DNA from: a virus | DNA: 39,765 nt | Virus record (IMG/VR): IMGVR_UViG_3300010210_000006 | Location: 1 to 39,765 of that record | Direction: 5' to 3' (one strand) | Part shown: piece by piece, positions 17,693 through 24,175 of the stretch | Numbering within the stretch: position 1 is the first letter of the stretch | Layout: every line of letters starts with the position of its first letter | Notes under the pieces: model-generated | Told to the model about the DNA's origin: nothing | The model's input: the letters and a program-made list of their open reading frames with translations, nothing else | Database searches by the model: none | Made by a program: the position numbers and the translations under genes

Positions 17693-17722
17693 AAAGCCCG
17701 AAAGAATTAACTTTCAGGCTTT
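17693..17722 (-). terminator. Hairpin between two late promoters
   Basis: Leftward: AAAGCC(T)GAAAG, loop of six, CTTTC(G)GGCTTT, then GUCCUUUUAUU. It is a 12-bp stem with one mismatch and a broken U-tract that also forms the GTCCTTT box of promoter Pc. It could terminate or attenuate RNA from the promoter at 17750-17784. Confidence 0.55.
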
Positions 17723-17749
17723 AAATCTAATTATGGGTACAATAAAATT

Positions 17750-17784
17750 CAAATGTATGTTTCATTGAATTATTTTAACAGGAC
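17750..17784 (-). promoter_or_regulatory. Late promoter Ph (tape measure unit, distal)
   Basis: GTCCTGT (17778-17784), exactly 20 bases, then a perfect TACATTTG (17750-17757). It has the best -7 box of the family and a variant upstream box. Between it and the gene lie a hairpin and promoter Pc. Confidence 0.65.
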
Positions 17785-17813
17785 ATATTTTTTATAGCTA
17801 TTATTTACCCGAA

Positions 17814-17837
17814 CAAAAAAAGGGGCGAAAGCCCCTT
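17814..17837 (-). terminator. Rho-independent terminator after 17842-18255
   Basis: Perfect stem AAGGGGC/GCCCCTT with a four-base loop at 17820-17837, followed leftward by a run of seven U. It closes the gene ending at 17842. Confidence 0.85.
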
Positions 17838-17841
17838 TATC

Positions 17842-18255
17842 TTAAGAAATTATTTCTTTCTCAAGTTCCTGAATCTTTTGGTTAATCGTTACAATAACCA
17901 CTTTCAGTACCTGGTTAATAACCAAATTATTCGAAATCTTAATCCCTTCGCTATAGCGGTTGTTATCTCTTAAGATCAGGGTTAAGTTTCTGCTGTCAAG
18001 ACTCTCTTCAAAATCAGCACCTTCTTCTTGCATATACTCAATTAAGGAATTGCGCTTTGTTTCAAACAACTCTCGGTTAGCAATTAATTTGGCTTTTGCC
18101 TGGAATTTTTCAATTTGCTCATCGAGAGTTTTGCGCATTTGCTCCAAAGTATCTTTTGAAGTTACTGTTTTTGCTTTGCCATTTTCACGTTCTTTAAGTG
18201 AAACAACTTTGTCAGTTTTTGTTGAAACTGTAACATTTGACTTTTTGTTAGTCAT
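17842..18255 (-). CDS. Hypothetical helical protein (137 aa)
   Basis: A Lys/Ser/Thr-rich N-terminus (about 1-35) is followed by a long amphipathic helix region (about 35-75, LEQMRKTLDEQIEKFQAKAK) and a second helical domain ending in QKIQELEKEIIS; coiled-coil assembly is likely. No family recognised. The start at 18255 is preferred, but the frame stays open to 18291, adding residues MPKKVCRAAANK; the same leader in front of 19460-19813 has a stop in that frame, which argues for the shorter start. It is a single-gene unit with its own terminator. Confidence 0.6.
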   Translation of the reverse strand: MTNKKSNVTVSTKTDKVVSLKERENGKAKTVTSKDTLEQMRKTLDEQIEKFQAKAKLIANRELFETKRNSLIEYMQEEGADFEESLDSRNLTLILRDNNRYSEGIKISNNLVINQVLKVVIVTINQKIQELEKEIIS

Positions 18256-18302
18256 TTTATTTGCTGCTGCCCTGCAGACTTTTTTCGGCATCTGGCTCGC
18301 CA
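18256..18302 (-). promoter_or_regulatory. Conserved mRNA leader, copy 1
   Basis: Eight bases before the ATG (18255) stands the hairpin CTGC-AGGGCA-GCAG (18264-18277). Upstream come GATGCC and the stem TGGC(GA)GCCA (18293-18302). The same order and spacing recur before 19813, where the hairpin is CCGC-AGGGCA-GCGG: one C-G pair has become U-A, a compensatory change with an identical loop. Confidence 0.55.
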
Positions 18303-18365
18303 ATTAAAATTATCGGCCAGAACACCAGGTTCGTTGAAAATTTTAGAACAAAAATGTATGTCACG

Positions 18366-18385
18366 TTTTTTCATCAATGAAAAAA
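18366..18385. promoter_or_regulatory. Inverted repeat, possible operator
   Basis: TTTTTTCAT and ATGAAAAAA face each other with a two-base centre. It lies upstream of 17842-18255, next to a weak TACATTTT -7-like box (around 18353). It may bind a regulator, for example the product of 18478-18783, which is encoded just upstream. Confidence 0.4.
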
Positions 18386-18404
18386 CTGAACACACCAGAA
18401 TGGC

Positions 18405-18438
18405 AAAAGCCTGATTACATTTCTATAATCAGGCTTTT
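18405..18438. terminator. Bidirectional terminator
   Basis: A perfect 13-bp stem AAAAGCCTGATTA/TAATCAGGCTTTT with an eight-base loop. U-runs follow on both strands. It closes the leftward gene 18478-18783. Confidence 0.85.
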
Positions 18439-18477
18439 GTTTTTAGTGAAAAATATTTTCTGAACCTATCTTTGTCG

Positions 18478-18783
18478 CTAATTTTGAGGGGGAGTAGTAT
18501 AAGGATCACTCTTTTTAATCTGCTCAACCATATGATCAGCATCCAGCGGAACATCCTTTTTTCCGTCTTTTTCACCAAAAAACAGGTATATTTTCAATGC
18601 CACCGTTATTTGTAATAGGCTGTCGATAGTATAATTTATACTTCCTTCAAAAATTGAAATTATCTGATTGTGTTGTAATCCTGTTTGCTGGCGAAGTTGG
18701 TAATAAGTTAAACCTAACTCTTTCCTTCTTTCTTCAAGAAACTGCCCAATTACCTCACGGGCAGTGTTTGTAATTTCAGACAT
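18478..18783 (-). CDS. XRE-type helix-turn-helix regulator (101 aa)
   Basis: Residues about 8-65 form a helix-turn-helix of the Cro/C1 type (FLEERRKELGLTYYQLRQQTGLQHNQIISIFEG, with the usual TYYQL...TGL...II pattern), then a helix with ALKIYLFFGEKDGKK; the C-terminus is polar and disordered. The ATG at 18783 gives a normal domain start; the frame extends to 18804. It lies in a block of small genes between terminase and tape-measure units and is bounded by terminators on both sides. Its target may be the inverted repeats within the same block. Confidence 0.7.
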   Translation of the reverse strand: MSEITNTAREVIGQFLEERRKELGLTYYQLRQQTGLQHNQIISIFEGSINYTIDSLLQITVALKIYLFFGEKDGKKDVPLDADHMVEQIKKSDPYTTPPQN

Positions 18784-18806
18784 AAATAATGATTTTATTT
18801 TCACCC

Positions 18807-18860
18807 AAAAACCCCGGCACTCGAAAGATACCGGGGCAAATACCCGCAGAACTTTGCGGG
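18807..18860 (-). terminator. Two stacked hairpins ending the 18872 gene
   Basis: Leftward, CCCGCA/TGCGGG (18843-18860) is followed by CCCCGG/CCGGGG (18812-18836) and a run of U. The second is a standard rho-independent terminator; the first may be an extra stabilising hairpin. They separate 18872-19156 from 18478-18783. Confidence 0.75.
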
Positions 18861-18871
18861 AAACTGCGGGA

Positions 18872-19156
18872 TTATGATACTTTATATTTTAAAACACCAT
18901 GATTATTAATAAGATTTAATAATGCATCTACATCTAAATCATTTAATTTAAATGAAGCCATGGTAACAAGTTTTGAAGGATGTAAATTTTCGTTTATTGA
19001 ATGTACATCATCAGGTAAATGCCTGGATGTTCTTGATTCTCTTCTCATTCTTCTGGCCTCTGTTCTTAAGAAATTTAAAACTTGTTTTTTTGAGCCTGTA
19101 AAAGTTGCGTCGCTTGATTTGTACTGTCCGCTGATTGATACTGTTAATGATTTCAT
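18872..19156 (-). CDS. Hypothetical small basic protein (94 aa)
   Basis: N-terminal strands (KSLTVSISGQYKSSDATFTG), an Arg-rich helix in the middle (RTEARRMRRESRTSRH, about 31-46) and a C-terminal helix (LNDLDVDALLNLINN). No family recognised; the Arg-rich helix suggests nucleic-acid contact. It has its own promoter of the host type with an overlapping palindrome (19203-19233), so unlike its late neighbours it is probably expressed early or in the lysogen and under repressor control. Confidence 0.6.
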   Translation of the reverse strand: MKSLTVSISGQYKSSDATFTGSKKQVLNFLRTEARRMRRESRTSRHLPDDVHSINENLHPSKLVTMASFKLNDLDVDALLNLINNHGVLKYKVS

Positions 19157-19202
19157 TTTGCAAAGTTTTTAATGTTTTGAGGAATATCCCTCATTTGTTC
19201 CA

Positions 19203-19233
19203 CAAAGATAGGATATTTATATATCCGTGTCAA
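19203..19233 (-). promoter_or_regulatory. Host-type promoter with operator palindrome
   Basis: TTG (19231-19233), 20 bases, TATCTTTG (19203-19210), a good Bacteroidetes promoter. The spacer holds the inverted repeat GGATAT-N4-ATATCC (19211-19226). Further ATATCC copies occur close by (near 19185 and 19245). A repressor bound in the spacer would block it. Confidence 0.7.
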
Positions 19234-19316
19234 GTGTTTTTAGGATATTTTTTTACCTTATTTGTTAAAAGGTGTTAATTTATATTCATTCCATATAATA
19301 CGAACAAAAAATAAAA

Positions 19317-19343
19317 GGTTCAGGACCTTTCAAGTCCTGAACC
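19317..19343 (-). terminator. Terminator overlapping the end of a gene
   Basis: A perfect 10-bp stem GGTTCAGGAC/GTCCTGAACC with a seven-base loop, followed leftward by UUUUAUUUUUU. It overlaps the last codons and the TGA of 19320-19463, so the hairpin itself is partly coding. Confidence 0.85.
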
Positions 19344-19463
19344 ATAATTATTTAAAAATTCATTCAATTCAAAATTAAATTTTTCCGGCTCTTCGTTGGC
19401 CATATGCTTTGCATACCCATCGAAATAAATGCCGTCAACAAATTCTACAAAGGCTTCAATCAT
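19320..19463 (-). CDS. Small acidic protein (47 aa), coupled to the ArdC-like gene
   Basis: Starts MIEAFVEFVDGIYFDGY and is acidic and aromatic, of unknown family. Its ATG overlaps the TGA of 19460-19813 (ATGA), which marks translational coupling and decides the start; the longer open frame to 19505 is not needed. Its last codons form the 5' arm of the operon terminator. A small partner of the neighbouring anti-restriction-like protein is possible. Confidence 0.55.
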   Translation of the reverse strand: MIEAFVEFVDGIYFDGYAKHMANEEPEKFNFELNEFLNNYGSGLERS

Positions 19464-19813
19464 TTTGCCCTCCTTTCTACTTGAGTGTTTGCAAACAAGT
19501 AACATAGAGGGAAGAATTCAAATTCATCTTCATTTTCGCCATTTTCGTTTTTTACAGGGTTCTCTATTTTACCTTTTCTTGGAGATCCCCAAACTACAAA
19601 TGCTTTACTGCCTTTAATAATATTAAATCCATCGGCTTTCCATTGGTGGAATGTCTTGAACTCCTTAATTTCAGGATTCTCTGATTTATAATGCTGAACA
19701 ACATATTCGTTTACTTTTTCAGCATCAGTATCGCCGTTTTTAATAGCAGTTTGTGCAACCTTAGAAATTGCTTTCAAATTTTCACGTTTTTCTTTAATAG
19801 TTAAATTTGACAT
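19460..19813 (-). CDS. ArdC-like single-strand DNA-binding domain protein (117 aa)
   Basis: Matches the N-terminal domain of ArdC-type anti-restriction proteins in its central pattern (FKTFHQWKADGFNIIKGSKAFVVWG, then a polar loop and a C-terminal FFPLCYLFANTQVE, the position of the usual 'v-F...-Q' ending). Full ArdC proteins are about 300 residues with a metalloprotease domain; here only the ssDNA-binding part is present. It may protect incoming phage DNA or act in replication. It is preceded by the second copy of the conserved leader and followed by a coupled small gene. Confidence 0.6.
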   Translation of the reverse strand: MSNLTIKEKRENLKAISKVAQTAIKNGDTDAEKVNEYVVQHYKSENPEIKEFKTFHQWKADGFNIIKGSKAFVVWGSPRKGKIENPVKNENGENEDEFEFFPLCYLFANTQVERRAK

Positions 19814-19880
19814 TGAATTTGCCGCTGCCCTGCGGTCTTATGTTGGCATCCGCCGATAGTCGGACGGGTCTGGCGCGCCA
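19814..19880 (-). promoter_or_regulatory. Conserved mRNA leader, copy 2
   Basis: Hairpin CCGC-AGGGCA-GCGG (19822-19835), eight bases before the ATG at 19813; then GATGCC (19845-19850), an extra CCGAC/TATCGG segment and the palindrome TGGCGCGCCA (19871-19880). Compared with the copy at 18256-18302 it holds a ~20-base insertion and one compensatory base-pair change. Confidence 0.55.
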
Positions 19881-20309
19881 GGTTAAAGAATGCCTGGCTT
19901 TACACAGATAAGAGGAAACTAGTGTCAAGTGCGGAATATCCTTAAGGAGTCCGCTTTGTATACACTTTACATTGTTGAGTCGTTCTGTAATTTTGCATTG
20001 CTTCTAAACTGTGAGTAACAGTTATGCGTTGGTTTTCTTTTTGCTACTTTTTCTTTTGTTCCTTCATGAAAAGAAAAAGTAGCGCCCAAGTCTCATAAAT
20101 AAATACTTAAAATTCAATCTATTAATGTTTTAGCATTGGGGAAATGCTAAAAATTAATAGTTGAATCAACACTACCCACGCCAACCCCTATTTGAAAAAC
20201 GCAATTGCTTTTTGCATTTGAAGGGTGGATATATGAAAATGGGGGTAGGGCTGCGCCCTTAGTGCACATTGCAATTGAATTTTTGCAATTGCATCATTGC
20301 ACTTAGTAA
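19881..20309. other. Non-coding stretch with inverted repeats after terL
   Basis: No credible gene. A 15-bp perfect inverted repeat GCTACTTTTTCTTTT/AAAAGAAAAAGTAGC (20043-20057 and 20069-20083) and a second one (20121-20137 with 20143-20158, core TTTTAGCATT/AATGCTAAAA) can act as terminators in both directions for terL on the right. GCAATTGC palindromes stand at 20201, 20271 (partial) and 20285. A TTGACA at 19923-19928 belongs to a possible but badly spaced promoter for 19813. Confidence 0.6.
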
Positions 20310-21938
20310 TTAGATCATCTCTGTATCATCGAAGGAGGCTGCGCTATCGTTCCATTGGTCAGCGTACTTGCCATAGAACCATGTAGACCATGCCTCCTGT
20401 GCATGGGTAGCATGCTCGGGTAGTATGTTGGCATCCTTCTCACTACGTTTGTCAATTTCAAATCCGGATGGACCTTGACGTGTCATAGTGTTCTCCATGG
20501 ATGTGAGCAGGGACTCACAGTTATGGTGATTGAACTTAGGCATAGGTAACTCAGGACACCCACGTAAGGCATTGTTAAACATCTCATATCGTGATTCATA
20601 AGAGGGTGCCTGGCCTATGTAGAACTCATTCACATCCCAGTCATTCTCCCGGAGGATATCTATTACCTGGTCAGCGAATGTATAATCACCTAGTATTGCA
20701 TTGCGGCCAATGGCTGTATGGTCGAAGTAGTAATTAACTTCTTTGGTTGAGTGGTCTTGATAGTATTTGCAAAACTTCTTGACTACATCTTTAAGCATTA
20801 GTGGGGACTTAACAAAGAGGAAGTTAATAGTCTTCGCTCCTTGTGATACCACCAGGCTATTGATAACAGCGTTATAGTCAAGTGAGATGTCGAGTGCATC
20901 TTCCGGATCCACATCCCCATCCTGATGGTAATCGTGCTTCTTGAGTTTGGTGAAGTCAAATCCAATTTTATCAATCTTTTGATAATTGAATTTTGTATAA
21001 TAATGCATGTCTTCATCCAGCATTGGATAAAACATTCCTTCTTCCTTTTTAACTCTTTCGTTAAGGATTGAAGCCCTGTATTTTAGTGACGGTAGATTCC
21101 TTTTTTGTTCACTAATAAATGACGGACCTAAAACACGTAGATTCTCCAAAGTTGAGAATTCTGAAAAGTAAACCAGGCTTTCTTCTTTATCACCACCTTT
21201 GCGGATATATTCCAAAAAATTCTCCAACTTAGATATTTTATTTTTAGTTGATTTACTTAAGTTATCTGAAGAATTTTGTAGTTTAATTATTTTCTTAATT
21301 AAGGCTTTCATTAGTAAAATGTCCTCTTCATCCATTTCATCTTCATACTTCATTATCCACTGCTGTTTTGGCGATGTGGGCATATCAGTACAAAATAATA
21401 ATGAATGATGACAAGATTCTTTTTGAAAATATTGGCGATTGCCTCTATTAGTCTGAAATGTCTCCTGAAGTTTGTCAAAATTTAAGTGTTTAGCTTCATC
21501 ACCTACAATATAATCAACAGATGGACCTGCAGAGTTACTTACTCGATCTTGACTTACCAACACCTGGCATGATCCATTAAACCAAAATATTGCATGTTTT
21601 GGGGATAAAGGAGAGTTATAAGGTTCTGGCCACAACCAAGATTTTGGAGGTTTCTTTCCTATAAAATAATCTACATCTCTATGATACCCCATTCTTTTCC
21701 ACATTTCAATAACAGGTGGTAAAGTATTTACTAGCAAGTGCTGAAATGTTGGACCTACAATAATACCTTTGGAACGAGGCATTCGAAAAAGTTTATCTAC
21801 TACTAGAACAGCAATTACACCCTCACTTTTTCCAGTTCCACGACCCCAAACACAAATTGTAACCGGAGCGTTTATTAGGTAAACTAATTGCTGTGGATCA
21901 TTCAGATAAAGTTCTTTTTCAATTGCTTCATTTGTCAT
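20310..21938 (-). CDS. terL: Terminase large subunit (542 aa)
   Basis: The packaging motor: ATPase plus nuclease. Walker A is GRGTGKS (about residues 32-38 from the ATG at 21938), Walker B is VDYIVGDEAKHL, and the nuclease aspartates sit in DISLDYNAVI (about 348) and YYFDHTAIG (about 405); the end is typical (HATHAQEAWSTWFYGKYADQW). An ATG three codons earlier (21947) is possible; the gene overlaps the small subunit gene either way. The right part (ATPase) is very AT-rich while the left part (nuclease, 20310 to about 20940) is near 50% GC, with a sharp border. The gene is intact, so this looks like domain exchange by recombination. Confidence 0.9.
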   Translation of the reverse strand: MTNEAIEKELYLNDPQQLVYLINAPVTICVWGRGTGKSEGVIAVLVVDKLFRMPRSKGIIVGPTFQHLLVNTLPPVIEMWKRMGYHRDVDYFIGKKPPKSWLWPEPYNSPLSPKHAIFWFNGSCQVLVSQDRVSNSAGPSVDYIVGDEAKHLNFDKLQETFQTNRGNRQYFQKESCHHSLLFCTDMPTSPKQQWIMKYEDEMDEEDILLMKALIKKIIKLQNSSDNLSKSTKNKISKLENFLEYIRKGGDKEESLVYFSEFSTLENLRVLGPSFISEQKRNLPSLKYRASILNERVKKEEGMFYPMLDEDMHYYTKFNYQKIDKIGFDFTKLKKHDYHQDGDVDPEDALDISLDYNAVINSLVVSQGAKTINFLFVKSPLMLKDVVKKFCKYYQDHSTKEVNYYFDHTAIGRNAILGDYTFADQVIDILRENDWDVNEFYIGQAPSYESRYEMFNNALRGCPELPMPKFNHHNCESLLTSMENTMTRQGPSGFEIDKRSEKDANILPEHATHAQEAWSTWFYGKYADQWNDSAASFDDTEMI

Positions 21939-22542
21939 CTTCACCAACTATTTCAGCATTTTCAAAATCAACCTTTTTTTTAGATTTCTTTTTAAATTTC
22001 TTAATTAAAGAATCTATTTCTTTATCTGAGTAATCAGGGATATCTCCTAGGGCTTTAGGATTAGAAGTAATAACCAAAATATTTTGCTGAAGCATATCCG
22101 GAGTAATTCGGTTATCATCCCCTCGAGGATGGCCCAGAACCATAGCAAGGTTTCTTTCAGCCGCTGCTTTGGCTCGCATATCACCTTTAGTTTTCGACAT
22201 ACGAATAGTTTCGATTATCGAATCTATGAGAAACTGATCATAGTAATTGTTATCGATGGAAACTGTAGAGCCAATTACATATTGCATGTGATGGATATCT
22301 CGATAAGCCTGTGCCCTGCTAATGCCATATTTTGTTTTGAGTTTTCTGGCCACTTCATGACGGCTACGTTTTTGAGACAGCAGATCATGACAAAAGAAAT
22401 ACCTGTCCATCCTGGCTTTTTCTGAAGTAGTAAGTTTTACAGAATCTTCACCATTATTAATATACTCGATAATCTTTTCGTTTTCATCGAGTTCCTTTGT
22501 CAGGTAGGTTGTTTTGATATTTTTTGTCAGTTGTTTTCTCAT
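21928..22542 (-). CDS. Probable terminase small subunit (204 aa)
   Basis: A helix-turn-helix is visible at about residues 58-90 (SRHEVARKLKTKYGISRAQAYRDIHHM), followed by a helical middle part and a Lys-rich C-terminus (KKFKKKSKKK). Small terminases recognise the packaging site with such an HTH. It overlaps terL by some 11-20 bases and is preceded by another HTH-like gene overlapping by four bases. With two candidate small-subunit genes in a row, which of them binds the pac/cos site is unclear; this one is nearest terL and is the better size. Confidence 0.65.
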   Translation of the reverse strand: MRKQLTKNIKTTYLTKELDENEKIIEYINNGEDSVKLTTSEKARMDRYFFCHDLLSQKRSRHEVARKLKTKYGISRAQAYRDIHHMQYVIGSTVSIDNNYYDQFLIDSIIETIRMSKTKGDMRAKAAAERNLAMVLGHPRGDDNRITPDMLQQNILVITSNPKALGDIPDYSDKEIDSLIKKFKKKSKKKVDFENAEIVGEDDK

Positions 22543-22823
22543 TCTGAATCCATTTCTATTTCTGAGTCTCGCAGCATGGAAAAGGCAAGGGTCTGAGCAG
22601 GCGAAGATCCTTGTAGTGCTATTGCTATCGTTGACTCTTTCAACTCGAGTTTTGTAGTTTCATATCCAGAAAAGAATGCAGCGTAAACCTCACTCTCAGG
22701 GTTCTCTAGTTCCTCTTTGAAAGTGTCAAAAGCAATACCGCTTAGTTTGGCCGCTTCACTTGGCTTACATAGTGCAGCACCGGCACGTTCTATGATTTCT
22801 AATTGTTGTTTAGTTAACTGCAT
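22539..22823 (-). CDS. Small helix-turn-helix protein, terminase-associated (94 aa)
   Basis: Residues about 5-45 read as a helix-turn-helix (QLEIIERAGAALCKPSEAAKLSGIAFDTFKEEL), followed by an Ala-rich helix (ALQGSSPAQTLAFSMLRDSE). The pattern 'yekpseiA.l.gi....F' is common in small DNA-binding proteins encoded just before terminase genes in Bacteroidetes phages. It may be a second component of the packaging complex. The ATG at 22823 is preferred over 22841 because it shortens the overlap with the upstream gene to 14 bases. Confidence 0.55.
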   Translation of the reverse strand: MQLTKQQLEIIERAGAALCKPSEAAKLSGIAFDTFKEELENPESEVYAAFFSGYETTKLELKESTIAIALQGSSPAQTLAFSMLRDSEIEMDSE

Positions 22824-23376
22824 TTTCAAATACTTTTTCAAAGAATTGTGAGTACTCTTTGTGTATCAAATCTGAAGTATATATTACTCCATTCTCATAC
22901 CTATTATTCCTGGTAAAATTTGCTGAGCTTATAAATGTAATCTTCCAGTTTTCATTTGATATCAAAACAATTTTGCTGTGTGTATCAGTAAACTTAACCC
23001 GGTTTGCAATATGCTCGGCAAACTGCTTTAATGCTGGCGTTCTGGAAACAGTAAAGTCTAATATCAAGTCAAGGTTTGTTATTATTTTCTTGGCCTTAAA
23101 CTGGCTTAAAATGCGTAATGGAAACTCCGTAATTGAATAGGTAATGATTTTAATATCGGAAGGGCCGGAAAGGGCAAGAAGGTCAGCAAACACATCGTGA
23201 GCATTATACATGCGAGCGAGGTAGTGCAGCTGCTGATTGCTCTTGAGCCCTGGTATCATTTCCCGTATCTCTTCGCGACCGAACTTTGATAGGAATTCTG
23301 CCTGTTCGGTCGTGAAGTGATTAAGGGAATTATTTATCCTTGGTTTCGGTTGATTCTTCCTTAGCAGGGGTTTCAT
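22810..23376 (-). CDS. Phospholipase-D-like nuclease domain protein (188 aa)
   Basis: The C-terminal half has the signature of a PLD-type half site: TDTHSKIVLI (H-S-K, about residues 131-140) followed by FISSANFTRNNRYENGVIYT (about 149-168), the place of the usual 'S.N.....N.E.'. Only one HxK motif is present, so activity would need a dimer. The N-terminus (FTTEQAEFLSKFGREEIREMI) is helical. Genes of this type occur in Bacteroidetes phages near terminase genes, but their function is not established; DNA processing during packaging or host DNA breakdown are options. It overlaps the previous gene by 47 bases. Confidence 0.6.
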   Translation of the reverse strand: MKPLLRKNQPKPRINNSLNHFTTEQAEFLSKFGREEIREMIPGLKSNQQLHYLARMYNAHDVFADLLALSGPSDIKIITYSITEFPLRILSQFKAKKIITNLDLILDFTVSRTPALKQFAEHIANRVKFTDTHSKIVLISNENWKITFISSANFTRNNRYENGVIYTSDLIHKEYSQFFEKVFENAVN

Positions 23377-24175
23377 ATTCTCGCATTTTATATTTCTCTT
23401 CTCCCGCCATTTTGTTCAGTTTGTCGGCAATAACATTACTTTCAGCGTATAATTCAGCGAGTTTCTCAGCGTTTTTTTCAGGCTTTTTCTTTGCTTTACT
23501 AATGTATGTACCTAATGTTCTCCAACGCTTATCAAGTGCGATAGGATCTTCATCATCGGCTTTTATCTCAGGCTTTTTCTTCAGATCTTCCACTTCCGGA
23601 AGTTTGCCATGCTTTGCAAAAAAATCTATCTGTTTCCAGCATTCATTTACCTGGTCATATTTTGATATGATTTGCTCTGCCATTTCTTTTCGTTCAGCAG
23701 CAATGGCCAGATAATCCTCACTTTCTTCATCAAACTTTTCCATTTCGTCACCTTTGGCAACTAACATGGAAAACAGATTTTTGGCTTCTACATACAAAGT
23801 ATTTTTCTTTGTGTAGATGTCAATTAGTTCTTTTGGACGTTTTTCTTCAGGGAAAGGATCCTCCAACTCTCTACCTGCAGTTTTGTCCAGGTTCTCAATC
23901 TGATTGATATCAAATTGTGGCAAATCTTTACCTGCAGTTTTTGTATCATCCTTTGGTTTTTCTTCTTTCGATTGAGGAAGAATAGGCAATCCTAACATTA
24001 GTTTGAATTGCACCAAAAGAGTATCGATTACTCTTTTATTATCAGTCTGTCTGCGCAGTCTGCGAAGCAAATTAGGCTTTCTGCCAAATTCAACATATAA
24101 GTTTAATCCTTGTTTAGCAGTACGCTTTGGATTATCAATCCACTTCTGGATTTTTTCTTTTTCTTTAGAGTTCAT
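23330..24175 (-). CDS. Hypothetical coiled-coil protein (281 aa)
   Basis: Highly charged, Lys/Glu-rich helical protein without cysteine motifs or membrane parts. N-terminal region (1-60) is basic with LLRRLRRQTDNKR; a proline-containing linker spans about 65-110; the rest is long helices (YVEAKNLFSMLVAKGDEMEKF; EKNAEKLAELYAESN). Scaffold-like or terminase-regulating roles are conceivable given its place at the head of the packaging genes; I do not recognise a family. It overlaps its neighbours by 11 and 47 bases, unusual even for this tightly packed operon. Confidence 0.55.
   Translation of the reverse strand: MNSKEKEKIQKWIDNPKRTAKQGLNLYVEFGRKPNLLRRLRRQTDNKRVIDTLLVQFKLMLGLPILPQSKEEKPKDDTKTAGKDLPQFDINQIENLDKTAGRELEDPFPEEKRPKELIDIYTKKNTLYVEAKNLFSMLVAKGDEMEKFDEESEDYLAIAAERKEMAEQIISKYDQVNECWKQIDFFAKHGKLPEVEDLKKKPEIKADDEDPIALDKRWRTLGTYISKAKKKPEKNAEKLAELYAESNVIADKLNKMAGEEKYKMREYETPAKEESTETKDK

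Noticed and set aside
19903-19928. TTGACA with TATCTGTG before 19813 as promoter
   Set aside because: The spacer is only 12 bases while other host-type promoters here use 20 after TTG; kept only as a weak possibility.
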